From Clostridium sp. UBA2485 (lineage in GTDB: Bacteria; Bacillota; Clostridia; Clostridiales; Clostridiaceae): 23,989 nucleotides of DNA. Below the pieces are notes generated by a model. The model did not search any database and had not been told where the DNA came from. It worked only from the letters and a program-made list of their open reading frames with translations. The position numbers and the translations under genes are program-made. The stretch covers positions 112,247-136,235 of the forward strand of contig NZ_DDOV01000049.1 of assembly GCF_002341865.1 (NCBI RefSeq), read 5' to 3'. Below are positions 16,606-23,581 of the stretch, one piece after another; the first letter of the stretch is position 1, and each line of letters starts with the position of its first letter.

Positions 16606-17166
16606 ATGATTAAATATTTGGACATTTGCAAAGAAACTACTCGTTTACAAATACGATCATTAAATATGGACGATTACCAAACATGGCTTGAAGGATTTAA
16701 TGGACAAGAGCCATCTAAAACAAAGTTTGATGAGGGATGGTTTGATACATCCTTTTTAACAGAAGAATGGTTTAAAAACAAACTTAAAGAGCGCGAAGAA
16801 CTTGGTAAAAAAGATTACAGCTATATGTTGAATATTTTTTCGAAAGCTAATGGTGCATCAGTTGGATATTGTGATATAACCACTCATATGAGAGAAGATT
16901 TTCAATATGCACGAATTGGATATACGATTTTCAATCAGTTTTGGCAACAAGGATATGCAAAAGAGGCCATCCGTGCGATTGTCCAAATTGGATTTGAAGA
17001 TCTAAATTTTCATCGTTTGGAAGCGCACATTAATATAGATAATGAGATATCAAAAAAGGTTGTTCTCTCTGCAGGATTTAAATTTGAATATATTAGAGAA
17101 AAATTTATTATGGAAGATGGTATTTGGATAGACAATGAAGTGTATTATATACTCAACAACAAATAG
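16606..17166 (+). CDS. GNAT N-acetyltransferase, RimJ/RimL-like
   Basis: A 186-residue GNAT enzyme. TTRLQIRSLNMDDY at the N-terminus (11-24) matches the RimJ/RimL opening. Motif A is RIGYTIFNQFWQQGYAKEA (about 103-121), followed by LNFHRLEAHINIDNEISKKV, the typical LH-R-EA...N..S segment. GGGAGG lies 8 bases before the ATG. Acceptor unknown. The unit is B copy 8 - gene - A copy 9. It belongs to the same broad subfamily as the GNAT at 1735 but is clearly different in sequence, so it is not a recent duplicate. Confidence 0.9.
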   Translation: MIKYLDICKETTRLQIRSLNMDDYQTWLEGFNGQEPSKTKFDEGWFDTSFLTEEWFKNKLKEREELGKKDYSYMLNIFSKANGASVGYCDITTHMREDFQYARIGYTIFNQFWQQGYAKEAIRAIVQIGFEDLNFHRLEAHINIDNEISKKVVLSAGFKFEYIREKFIMEDGIWIDNEVYYILNNK

Positions 17167-17246
17167 ATGGCATGAGCATAACACACAACAAAATTACTTC
17201 ATTATCTTAATATGTAGTTTACATAAGACTAAATATAACATGTAAA

Positions 17247-17283
17247 AGTACCGTATTATTAAAAAAGAATATACGGTATTTTT
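17247..17283 (+). terminator. Array element A, copy 9
   Basis: Left arm AGTACCGTATTATT, right arm GAATATACGGTATTTTT. The outer stem is intact, the inner part shortened. It is followed by GCGCCACAATTCAAAT, the standard right flank. Confidence 0.8.
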
Positions 17284-17483
17284 GCGCCACAATTCAAATA
17301 AATATGGAACAATATATAGTTTTAGAAAAAACATGTGCGATAGCAAAGAAAGGGTATTGTTTGAAATTTTATGTTGGAGTAAGTTTATTTATACAGATTG
17401 TCAAAGTAATTCCATTATTGATAGAACACAAGGGTAAGAGTGAGAACATGTAGGGTTTGTATTTAAGTTGAGGTATATGAATA

Positions 17484-17507
17484 ATCCGGCCACCTTGGAA
17501 GCCGGAT
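17484..17507 (-). terminator. GC-rich hairpin downstream of the minus-strand GNAT
   Basis: ATCCGGC (17484-17490) pairs exactly with GCCGGAT (17501-17507), 27 bases past the stop of the minus-strand gene. The T-run is weak. It sits at the edge of the GC-rich segment, so it probably came with the gene. Sequence between A9 and this hairpin (17284-17480) holds no gene. Confidence 0.45.
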
Positions 17508-17533
17508 GTGATGATACGACAGTCATGCTTGCT

Positions 17534-17998
17534 TTATTCAAGCGGATAGTCATAGCGAATGAAACCTTTGTGATGCGCAATCTTGTCATAGAGAACACGA
17601 GCGCCGGTATTGTCTTGGTGAGTTTGCCAATAGAGCTTAGAAGCGTTATGTTCGTGCGCAGCTTGAGCTACTTGCTCAATGAGTGCGCGAGCTACACCCC
17701 GCCCACGGGCAACTTCATCGACAAAGAGATCTTGTAGATAACAGACTTTCTCCATCCAGATAGTGCGATGAAACAGGTAGTGAGTGATACCAATCAAGTT
17801 TCCTTGAAGATACGCGCCAAAACCGAAGATTTCATCGGAGTTTAGCAAGTGGTTCCAAACCTCGTCGTATTCGGAGTCGGGGAGATCAGTCTCGTAAAAG
17901 GTTTTGTAACTTCGAGCTAAAATATTCCAGCGGTTACGGTCCTCTGCTCTTAGAGGTGCTATGTCAATTATAATTTGTTGATTCGATATTTTTGTCAT
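17534..17998 (-). CDS. GNAT N-acetyltransferase on a GC-richer insert
   Basis: A 154-residue GNAT protein with motif A LQDLFVDEVARGRGVARALI (about 89-108; R-G-R-G-V-A loop) and the KLYWQTHQDNTGARVLYDKI segment that in this family precedes the last strands. GGGAGG lies 10-11 bases before the ATG on the minus strand. The gene is on the opposite strand to the array and visibly richer in GC than its flanks, and its codons differ from the AT-rich neighbours; together with the exported hydrolase at 385 this indicates recent foreign origin. No B element precedes it. Substrate unknown. Confidence 0.88.
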   Translation of the reverse strand: MTKISNQQIIIDIAPLRAEDRNRWNILARSYKTFYETDLPDSEYDEVWNHLLNSDEIFGFGAYLQGNLIGITHYLFHRTIWMEKVCYLQDLFVDEVARGRGVARALIEQVAQAAHEHNASKLYWQTHQDNTGARVLYDKIAHHKGFIRYDYPLE

Positions 17999-18207
17999 CT
18001 AATAATCATCCTCCCAATTATAGTAATTGTATTTAACTAGTTAATTGTAGTATGCAATATATAATTTTCACGGCTTAAGAGATATTTGTATGAAACATCG
18101 CGCATGTTTAATTCTACCATATGTCTTACACAAATAATAGAATTGAAATCTTCCCTAAAAACTATTATACACGTTTCAAATATTAGGGGTAACAAGGGGA
18201 AGAAGGA

Positions 18208-18362
18208 ATGGCGAAAAGTGTTCTTTTGAAGTATGATAAAGAACTTTGGATTGCATACTTTTGCCCAAGTTGAAAAATATTTGTAGCGCGGAAAATTGCA
18301 GGAAATGCGGTCAAAAGTTAGATTGGAATAATAAAGATGAGTATAAAGGAAAGTTAAGTGGA
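18208..18362 (+). pseudogene. Remnant of a small zinc-ribbon protein gene
   Basis: From ATG 18208 the frame reads MAKSVLLKYDKELWIAYFCP and then hits TGA where a second cysteine (TGC/TGT) would be expected. After one or two frameshifts the sequence continues as ENCRKCGQKLDWNNKDEYKG. Together these form a CxxC...CxxC zinc ribbon of a small-protein type. It has at least one stop and a frameshift, so it is broken. The reading frame runs on into spacer S. It is not a copy of the intact zinc-ribbon gene at 22436, although the last CxNCGQ motif is similar. Confidence 0.5.
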
Positions 18363-18519
18363 GTTAATTTACATTACAAATATTTTGTGATTTTATATTA
18401 ATTTTAACAATTAGTTTATATTATATGAGTGAAAAAATTTAGATATACAAAGGAAAACTGGCTAACACTGTTCGTCCCTACGATATTATAGATAATAAAG
18501 TATAATATTATTAAGATAA
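18363..18519 (+). repeat. Array spacer S fragment
   Basis: Contains ATTACAAATATTTTGTGATT (related to the right flank of A), then GGCTAACACTGTTCGTC (18460-18476), the recurring dyad, and CCCTACGATATTATAGATAA, shared with the spacers at 9603 and 22770. No A and no B are present, so the T-box unit seems to replace the 3' end of the module. Confidence 0.65.
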
Positions 18520-18548
18520 TTGACAAGTATTTTATACAATGTTATTAT
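18520..18548 (+). promoter_or_regulatory. Sigma-A-type promoter of the T-box unit
   Basis: TTGACA (18520-18525), a 17-base spacer and TATTAT (18543-18548). It is the best promoter match in the window and is placed just upstream of the T-box leader. Confidence 0.75.
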
Positions 18549-18570
18549 CGTTATAAATTTAATAAATAAA

Positions 18571-18857
18571 AGCGAAGAAAAGAAGTAGTAGTTACATAAT
18601 ACTGGCTAAAGAGAGTAGGTGATGGTGGAATACCTACGCTAAGAGTGTAATGAATAACATCTTGGAGTTTCCAATAGAAATCTATATTTATATTAGAGTG
18701 TATATTTGGACGGAGCCAAACCGTTAGGAGTTGGACAGTATCGAACTTAGAAATAGTTCTGTACTGATATCGAGTGAGCATATGTAAGCTAACATAGGTG
18801 GTACCGCGGAAGTTATACCTTTCGTCCTATTTTTTTAGGATGAAGGGTTTTTTTATA
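18571..18857 (+). promoter_or_regulatory. T-box riboswitch, probable AAC (Asn) specifier
   Basis: The T-box sequence AGGTGGTACCGCGG (18796-18809) is diagnostic: its NCCA-binding bulge pairs with uncharged tRNA. Stem I is visible, with an AGAGAG segment (18611-18616) and an apical helix GTAGGT/ACCTAC (18615-18620, 18632-18637). TTACA and TGTAA enclose the specifier loop TGAATAACAT, followed by the conserved CTTGGAGTTT. By analogy with known leaders, the codon is AAC at 18656-18658, i.e. tRNA-Asn; this step is inference from alignment by eye. The terminator/antiterminator pair follows, 84 bases before the PLP enzyme gene. Its role is to permit transcription when the matching tRNA is uncharged. 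Confidence 0.9.
18818..18857 (+). terminator. T-box terminator hairpin
   Basis: CCTTTCGTCCTA pairs with TAGGATGAAGGG (two wobbles), followed by seven Ts. It competes with the antiterminator that includes the T-box sequence. Confidence 0.85.
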
Positions 18858-18941
18858 TTTAATAATAGTTCACTAAATTTTAAAAATAACAACAAATAAA
18901 GTTTAATTATATAAAAATAAAATAAAAAAGGAGGCTATATT

Positions 18942-20099
18942 ATGTTTGATGAAAGGATTTTTAGATTAGGAACAAATTCAATAAAATGGGATAGATACAA
19001 TAATGAAGAAATTATAGCTATGGGGACAGCGGATATGGATTTTATGTCGCCACAGTGTGTTACTGAAGCGTTAATCAATAGGGCCAAATTAGGGATGTTT
19101 GCCTATGAATTAAAATCAGATTCATATTATAATGCTATAATTGACTGGTATGATCAAAGGTACAATTGGAGGATAAAAAAAGAATGGTTGTCTAGTTCCC
19201 CAGGTATTTGGGCAGGAGTTAGAATATGCATTGATTCATTTACAGAGCCTGGAGATAAGATAATGGCACATTCACCAACATTCCATCCAATCATTGATAT
19301 AGTAAAAAAAAGTGGACGTGATTTGGTAACAAACTCACTGATACTTAAAGATGGGCATTACAGCATAGATTTTGAAGATTTTGAAAGCAAGATTGCTGAC
19401 AATGTAAAAATATTTATACTAGTCAACCCTCACAATCCAAGTGGCAGAGTATTTACAAGTGAAGAGCTTACACGAATAGGTGAAATTTGCAATAAGTATA
19501 AAGTTCTAATCCTTTCTGATGAGGTACATGGTGGGGTAATATTTAAAGGGCATAAACATATACCCTATGGATCTATTTCAGAAGAATTCGCAATGAATTC
19601 CATTATTATTACAGCTGCAAGTAAATCTTTTAATTTACAGGGTTTGACTCATGGCATATTGATTATACCTAATAAACAATTATTGGATATTTATGAATCT
19701 GCATTGATAGGATATGATTTTGATTTCGCAACAAATGTATTTAGTTTAGCTGCTGTTGAGGCTGCATACAGGCATGGCGGACCTTGGTTAGATGAATTAA
19801 TTACATATTTACAAAGTAATTTGCACTATCTAATTGATTATTTTGAAGTAAATATACCCAAAATTAAAGTAATTAAGCCTGAAGGTTCATATATGGTCTG
19901 GTTGGATTGCAGAGAATTAAAAATGAATAAAGATGAACTTGAAAATTTCTTTATGACCAAGGCAAAGGTTGCATTAACATTTGGATCAGGATTTGGAAAA
20001 GATGGTGAAGGGTTCGCTAGAGTTAATATTGCCTGTCCTCGAAACTTATTGAATGAGGCATTTGAAAGAATTAAAGAAGCAGTAAATAGTATTACGTAA
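18942..20099 (+). CDS. PLP-dependent aminotransferase / C-S lyase, PatB/MalY-like
   Basis: A 385-residue fold-type I PLP enzyme of the MalY/PatB branch, many of which are cystathionine or cysteine-S-conjugate beta-lyases while some act as aminotransferases. Features: TNSIKWDRY and MGTADMDFMSP (28-37, typical of this branch), VNPHNPSGR (161-169), LSDEVHGG (Asp 193, pairs with the PLP pyridine) and TAASKSFNLQG (PLP-binding Lys 228). Length is normal. AAAGGAGG lies 7 bases before the ATG. The gene is controlled by the T-box upstream, so its expression should rise when an amino acid (probably asparagine) is short. That is unexpected for a C-S lyase and makes the true substrate worth testing. It ends in A copy 10. 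Confidence 0.9.
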   Translation: MFDERIFRLGTNSIKWDRYNNEEIIAMGTADMDFMSPQCVTEALINRAKLGMFAYELKSDSYYNAIIDWYDQRYNWRIKKEWLSSSPGIWAGVRICIDSFTEPGDKIMAHSPTFHPIIDIVKKSGRDLVTNSLILKDGHYSIDFEDFESKIADNVKIFILVNPHNPSGRVFTSEELTRIGEICNKYKVLILSDEVHGGVIFKGHKHIPYGSISEEFAMNSIIITAASKSFNLQGLTHGILIIPNKQLLDIYESALIGYDFDFATNVFSLAAVEAAYRHGGPWLDELITYLQSNLHYLIDYFEVNIPKIKVIKPEGSYMVWLDCRELKMNKDELENFFMTKAKVALTFGSGFGKDGEGFARVNIACPRNLLNEAFERIKEAVNSIT

Positions 20100-20144
20100 T
20101 ATTCTTATTTAATGTAGTAAATATAAAAATTAAATAATTATTAA

Positions 20145-20184
20145 AATACCGTATTATTTAGAAATAGATTTTACGGTATTTTTT
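20145..20184 (+). terminator. Array element A, copy 10
   Basis: Left arm AAATACCGTATTATTTAG, right arm TAGATTTTACGGTATTTTTT. It closes the T-box unit, although that unit lacks a B element. Confidence 0.85.
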
Positions 20185-20552
20185 ATTATCCAATTTAAAT
20201 ATTTTTTTGATAAGTAGATTATAGTACTGTAATAACTATTATTTTTATTAGAATAAGGAGAAAGGAAACAGTATTTTCTAGGGAATATATTGTGAATGAA
20301 AAGAGTTTTAGACATAATATAAATTTATAAAAATATAAATTATTACACTTAAAGGAAGAATATTATTTTATAATTATATATTAAAAATGCATTCTGTGTA
20401 GGGGAGAACAGTGTTCTCCCGAAAATTCAAAACCACCTCATAATCATATTATTCACAATCAGTATCATCTATTAAAGATGTTATTGATTTATTATAATGA
20501 CGTAAATTGAATAAAAAGCGACGTAAATCTTAAAATTTAAAGCACAAACAAT
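20185..20552 (+). repeat. Array spacer S, long form
   Basis: No gene. Blocks shared with the spacer after A7 (20243-20340) and with 9680-9780 (TCATATTATTCACAA; CTATTAAAGA; TTATTGATT). It holds the perfect dyad at 20402-20420 and two copies of ACGTAAA motifs just before B. Confidence 0.7.
20402..20420. repeat. Perfect 19-bp dyad, best copy of the spacer palindrome
   Basis: GGGAGAACA - G - TGTTCTCCC. Imperfect relatives lie at 9588, 12768, 12833, 18460 and 22753, with consensus near GGTNAACANTGTTCACC. The GAAC-GTTC halves recall a LexA box, but the central spacing is 3 rather than 4. Confidence 0.65.
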
Positions 20553-20583
20553 GTTTTTTGAAAATTGAATAATGCGGTATTAA
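20553..20583 (+). repeat. Array element B, copy 11
   Basis: GTTTTTTGAAAA then TTGAATAATGCGGTATTAA, preceded by GCGACGTAAA (20518-20527). Confidence 0.8.
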
Positions 20584-20616
20584 ATAAATTAATAGTATGG
20601 CTCTATAAACATATTA

Positions 20617-20625
20617 TGATATAAT
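20617..20625 (+). promoter_or_regulatory. Extended -10 promoter element
   Basis: TGATATAAT, 85 bases before the peptidase gene and 34 bases after B. No good -35 box is visible, as is common for extended -10 promoters. Confidence 0.45.
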
Positions 20626-20709
20626 AATGGTCTTGAGCAATTTATTAATTATAATAAGGACAAACTTCAAGTAGGGATCATTATTAAATATGAAGAGGAG
20701 TTAGATACA

Positions 20710-21882
20710 ATGAAAAAAGGTTTGAAAAAACCTGTAATAATAGGAACATTAATTATAGTTCTAGGAGTATGGATAATTGGGAATATAGTATTAAATAAAA
20801 CAACTAAAATTGATTATAATTCTTTAGATCAAACAGATAAAGAAATGTTTACAGAACTATCAAAAATCTATATAAATTTTAGAGATAATAGTGATAAATT
20901 ATGGGATGAAAAATATAAACTAAATGAAAAACCTATTATTTTAGTTAGAGCTAATAAAAGTAATGGATTAATACGAAATCAAGCATATGCTATTAATTTG
21001 GATGATTATAATAAAAGTATTTTTTCAAAGAAAATAGAAGTATCAACATCTTTGGAATTACCCAATGTATATAGGTTAAGTAAATTTGAGCCTAATACAC
21101 TCAATACATGGTTACCAAATAATTTTGGCAAAGTAAATATTAAAGGAAAAGATGTATTTTATTTTAAGTATTATCCAGATATGTTTGAAAATCCAGATTT
21201 ATATTTAAATTTTTCTTCATTTTTATTACATGAAGCATTTCATACATATGAACAAAAAGATTGGTTATATGATAGCAATGATGGAGAATATATAGAAAAC
21301 TATCCATATGATAAAGAAAATTATGCATTGATAGGTTTAGAGTTTAAATTACTAGATGAATGTATGAAAGCTAATAATGTTAATGAAATTAAGAATTATT
21401 TAAGAGAATGGACTATTATTAGAACATATAGATATAAAAAATGGCCACAATTATTGGCTGAGACTAATACTGAGGCTATTGAGGGAACAGCAAGGTATAT
21501 AGAATACTCTTATAGTAAATTAATAGAAGGTAAGTTGACTGTTTTAGCAAAAAAACAAGAACCCTACTATGTTACTTTTAGCGAAGCATATAATTATATA
21601 GCTAATAATCAAGCTGAATCACCTAATTATCTAGAGAGACCTATGAGATATGAAACTGGTGCTGCACTAGGACTAATTATGGATAAAGCTAATATTAATT
21701 GGAAAACTGAAATAGAAGATAGCAAAGATAAACCGGGAAAAACACAATATCAAATATTAAAAGAGTATTTTAATGTTAGTAATGAAGATATTTCAGATGA
21801 AAATGTAGATAAGATTAAAAATGAAAATAATTATAATGAGTTGATAAAGAGTGGGGAAAAAATAGTTAATTTAATAAAGTAA
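20710..21882 (+). CDS. Membrane-anchored zincin-like metalloprotein of unknown family
   Basis: A 390-residue protein with an N-terminal transmembrane segment (about 8-28, IIGTLIIVLGVWIIGNIV) and a long extracytoplasmic part. SSFLLHEAFHTYEQ contains an HExxH zinc motif (His 174, Glu 175, His 178). About 75 residues later ETNTEAIEGTARYIEY (251-266) supplies a candidate third-ligand glutamate (Glu 255 or 258), the gluzincin arrangement. It is therefore probably a surface zinc peptidase, but no named family is recognised and activity is unproven. GAGGAG lies 8 bases before the ATG. It is very AT-rich in codon use like its flanks. The unit is standard: B copy 11, extended -10, gene, A copy 11. Confidence 0.75.
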   Translation: MKKGLKKPVIIGTLIIVLGVWIIGNIVLNKTTKIDYNSLDQTDKEMFTELSKIYINFRDNSDKLWDEKYKLNEKPIILVRANKSNGLIRNQAYAINLDDYNKSIFSKKIEVSTSLELPNVYRLSKFEPNTLNTWLPNNFGKVNIKGKDVFYFKYYPDMFENPDLYLNFSSFLLHEAFHTYEQKDWLYDSNDGEYIENYPYDKENYALIGLEFKLLDECMKANNVNEIKNYLREWTIIRTYRYKKWPQLLAETNTEAIEGTARYIEYSYSKLIEGKLTVLAKKQEPYYVTFSEAYNYIANNQAESPNYLERPMRYETGAALGLIMDKANINWKTEIEDSKDKPGKTQYQILKEYFNVSNEDISDENVDKIKNENNYNELIKSGEKIVNLIK

Positions 21883-21898
21883 TAAATAATTTGATTTA

Positions 21899-21937
21899 AT
21901 ACCGTATTATTCAGAAGTGAATTTTACGGTATTTTTT
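21899..21937 (+). terminator. Array element A, copy 11
   Basis: Left arm ATACCGTATTATTCAG, right arm TGAATTTTACGGTATTTTTT. This is close to the consensus: 6 pairs, two T-T mismatches, 5 pairs. It lies 16 bases after the peptidase stop codon. Confidence 0.88.
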
Positions 21938-21955
21938 ATGTCACAATTCAAATAT

Positions 21956-21980
21956 AAAAGACACTATTAAAGTGTCCTTT
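21956..21980 (-). terminator. Terminator of the minus-strand secreted-protein gene
   Basis: On the minus strand GGACACT pairs with AGTGTC and is followed by TTTT. It overlaps the TAA stop and lies tail-to-tail with A copy 11. Confidence 0.6.
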
Positions 21981-22293
21981 AAGAAATAAATACATTACCA
22001 TTACCAACTATTACAATTCTATAGTTAGGTAATAGAGGAATTAAATTATATTTGTCAGATTTAGGAGATAGTTTTAGTGATTGTATTAAAATTTGATTTT
22101 CATCAAAAACTTGTAAGTAAACACTATTTTCATTAGATACATTTTGAACAATATATTTATTTTCTGGTGAAAAATTAAAATCCGCTGCTCTATAAACACC
22201 TTCATTAAAGATATTTACGGAGTATACAGATTGAGTAAAAATACTAAATGATAATGATAAAAAAATTAAAATCATAGCAATAAATTTTTTCAT
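21979..22293 (-). CDS. Small secreted protein of unknown function
   Basis: A 104-residue protein with a textbook signal peptide: MKKFIAMILIFLSLSFSIFT, then a likely signal-peptidase site near residue 25 (SVYS). The mature part (~80 residues) is rich in beta-prone segments (YIVQNVSNENSVYLQVFDEN; YRIVIVGNGNVFIS) and has no cysteine. I chose the ATG at 22293 because AAGGTGG lies 8 bases upstream; an in-frame start 4 codons earlier has no site. It is inverted relative to the array and divergent from the zinc-ribbon gene at 22436, but its AT content is normal. No domain is recognised. Confidence 0.75.
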   Translation of the reverse strand: MKKFIAMILIFLSLSFSIFTQSVYSVNIFNEGVYRAADFNFSPENKYIVQNVSNENSVYLQVFDENQILIQSLKLSPKSDKYNLIPLLPNYRIVIVGNGNVFIS

Positions 22294-22435
22294 TAGAATA
22301 ACCACCTTTCAAGTTTATTTTGGCTATATAAATATTTGAATATACACAGTAGTAGTTGGTAAAAAGATATAGACTACATTTGGTTATGCTTAAAATGATT
22401 TAAATTACAATACAAATATTTAAGGAGGAAGTAAG

Positions 22436-22657
22436 ATGGATAATAAAAGAGTTATAGAGATTATAAAAGCAGGATTAGCATGGGCTAATTGGACGGATGA
22501 ACAAAAAGAAGCATTTATAATTGCTATGGAAGCGGTAAACAAGCAAATACCTCAAGAGGTTACTAAGAATAGAGCAGTAAGTCTGCAATGTCCAAAATGT
22601 GGTTCAATAGTCAATGGGCGGTATTGTAAAAATTGTGGTCAAAGATTAAGTTACTAA
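22436..22657 (+). CDS. Small protein with C-terminal zinc ribbon
   Basis: A 73-residue protein. Residues 1-45 form a probable helical domain (VIEIIKAGLAWANWTDEQKE); the C-terminus is a zinc ribbon CPKCGSIVNGRYCKNCGQ (Cys 52, 55, 64, 67). The helical part is not recognised; such fusions are common in small cytosolic proteins of Bacillota. AAGGAGG lies 7 bases upstream. It lies between the divergent secreted-protein gene and a spacer S that begins one base after its stop codon. A zinc-ribbon remnant at 18208 sits in the same position relative to another S. Confidence 0.75.
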   Translation: MDNKRVIEIIKAGLAWANWTDEQKEAFIIAMEAVNKQIPQEVTKNRAVSLQCPKCGSIVNGRYCKNCGQRLSY

Positions 22658-22970
22658 TGTCGTAATGCAAATATTTTGCGACTTTATATTAACTTTAATA
22701 AGTAGCTTATAGTATATAAGTGAAAAGAAATCTAAATATGCAAAGGAAAACTGGTCAACACTGTTTGCACATACGATATCATAGATAATAAAACAGATGA
22801 AAGAATATGTTATAAAATAAATTGGTTCTCAAATTTGGTGAAGATTATATCATGATAATAATATTTACAAAGTTAATACTATTATCTATAAATATATTAT
22901 TTCTTTATATAATGATGCATATTGATTAAAGGATAAATTAAAATATATAAATATTAAATATGAAAAGAAT
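22658..22970 (+). repeat. Array spacer S, long form lacking A
   Basis: It starts with a right-flank-of-A-like stretch (CGTAATGCAAATATTTTGCG, near-palindromic) directly after the stop codon; the A hairpin itself is missing. Shared blocks: TTAACTTTAATAAGTAGCTT, the dyad GGTCAACACTGTTTGCA (22753-22769), ATACGATATCATAGATAATA, and CAGATGAAAGAA as in the spacer at 9630. Confidence 0.7.
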
Positions 22971-22996
22971 GTTATTTAAAAGTTGAATAATACGGT
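22971..22996 (+). repeat. Array element B, copy 12
   Basis: GTTATTTAAAA then GTTGAATAATACGGT. The CGG core is kept; the boxA-like half has diverged. Confidence 0.72.
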
Positions 22997-23048
22997 AAAT
23001 AAAATTAAAATTTTCATCTATCTAAAAATAATAATAAACACTATTATA

Positions 23049-23057
23049 TGCTATAAT
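23049..23057 (+). promoter_or_regulatory. Extended -10 promoter element
   Basis: TGCTATAAT, 53 bases downstream of B copy 12 and 55 bases before the GNAT start. No clear -35 box. Confidence 0.45.
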
Positions 23058-23112
23058 TACTAATTAATTTAGCTAGAATTGTAATTTATAACGAGTAAGA
23101 GATGGTGATAAA

Positions 23113-23511
23113 ATGGAAAAATATAATATATTAATTAATTTAGAAATCCAAAATCATGAGATTCCAGATCTTCGGCAAGCTGTAGGGTGGGAACGAAGAG
23201 ATAGCGACTATCCTGTTTTATTTGAGCATTGTTTATTTTGGGCAGGGCTACGGGATAAGAATTATAATCTGATCGCATTTGGATATATGGTAGGTCCAGG
23301 CATAGAACACGGATATCTTGAGGATATTATTGTTCATCCAAGTTATCAAGGAAAAGGTATTGGTAATGCACTTGTAAAAAGGTTAATGCAAGAGGCGGAA
23401 GATAGGGGAATTTCTATTGTAACAGTAACATTTGAAGAAAATAATCGCGATTTTTATCAAGGTTGTGGTTTTACTTCATGTCCTGGAGGAGTATGGAGAA
23501 AAAATGATTAA
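23113..23511 (+). CDS. Small GNAT N-acetyltransferase
   Basis: A 132-residue GNAT protein, minimal length for the fold. The core is complete: FGYMVGPGIEHGYLEDIIVH as central strands, PSYQGKGIGNALVKRLMQEA for the acetyl-CoA loop (Q-G-K-G-I-G about 77-82), and ENNRDFYQGCGFTSCPGGVW at the end. The ribosome site is weak (GAGATGGTGA). Residues VGWERRDSDYP near the start resemble the substrate side of small YjaB/YpeA-like enzymes; acceptor unknown. It is flanked by B copy 12 and, after only 70 bases, by B copy 13, with no A hairpin between. Confidence 0.85.
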   Translation: MEKYNILINLEIQNHEIPDLRQAVGWERRDSDYPVLFEHCLFWAGLRDKNYNLIAFGYMVGPGIEHGYLEDIIVHPSYQGKGIGNALVKRLMQEAEDRGISIVTVTFEENNRDFYQGCGFTSCPGGVWRKND

Positions 23512-23581
23512 GTTTTAAATAAATCAATTTGGAATCTGAGTATTAGGCGACGTAACTTTTGAAAATGCAGATACGGATAAT

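Noticed and set aside
17468..17737. 89-codon + strand frame
   Set aside because: It is the complement of the minus-strand GNAT gene, which has a clear motif and ribosome site.
18551..18781. 76-codon minus-strand frame
   Set aside because: It lies entirely within the T-box leader and has no ribosome site.
3358..21937. CRISPR array
   Set aside because: The repeats are 0.5-2 kb apart, vary in sequence and flank genes; there is no regular repeat-spacer spacing.
9588..22769. LexA (DinR) boxes in the spacers
   Set aside because: The GAAC-GTTC halves are separated by 3 bases instead of the 4 required by the Bacillota LexA consensus, and most copies lack intact halves.
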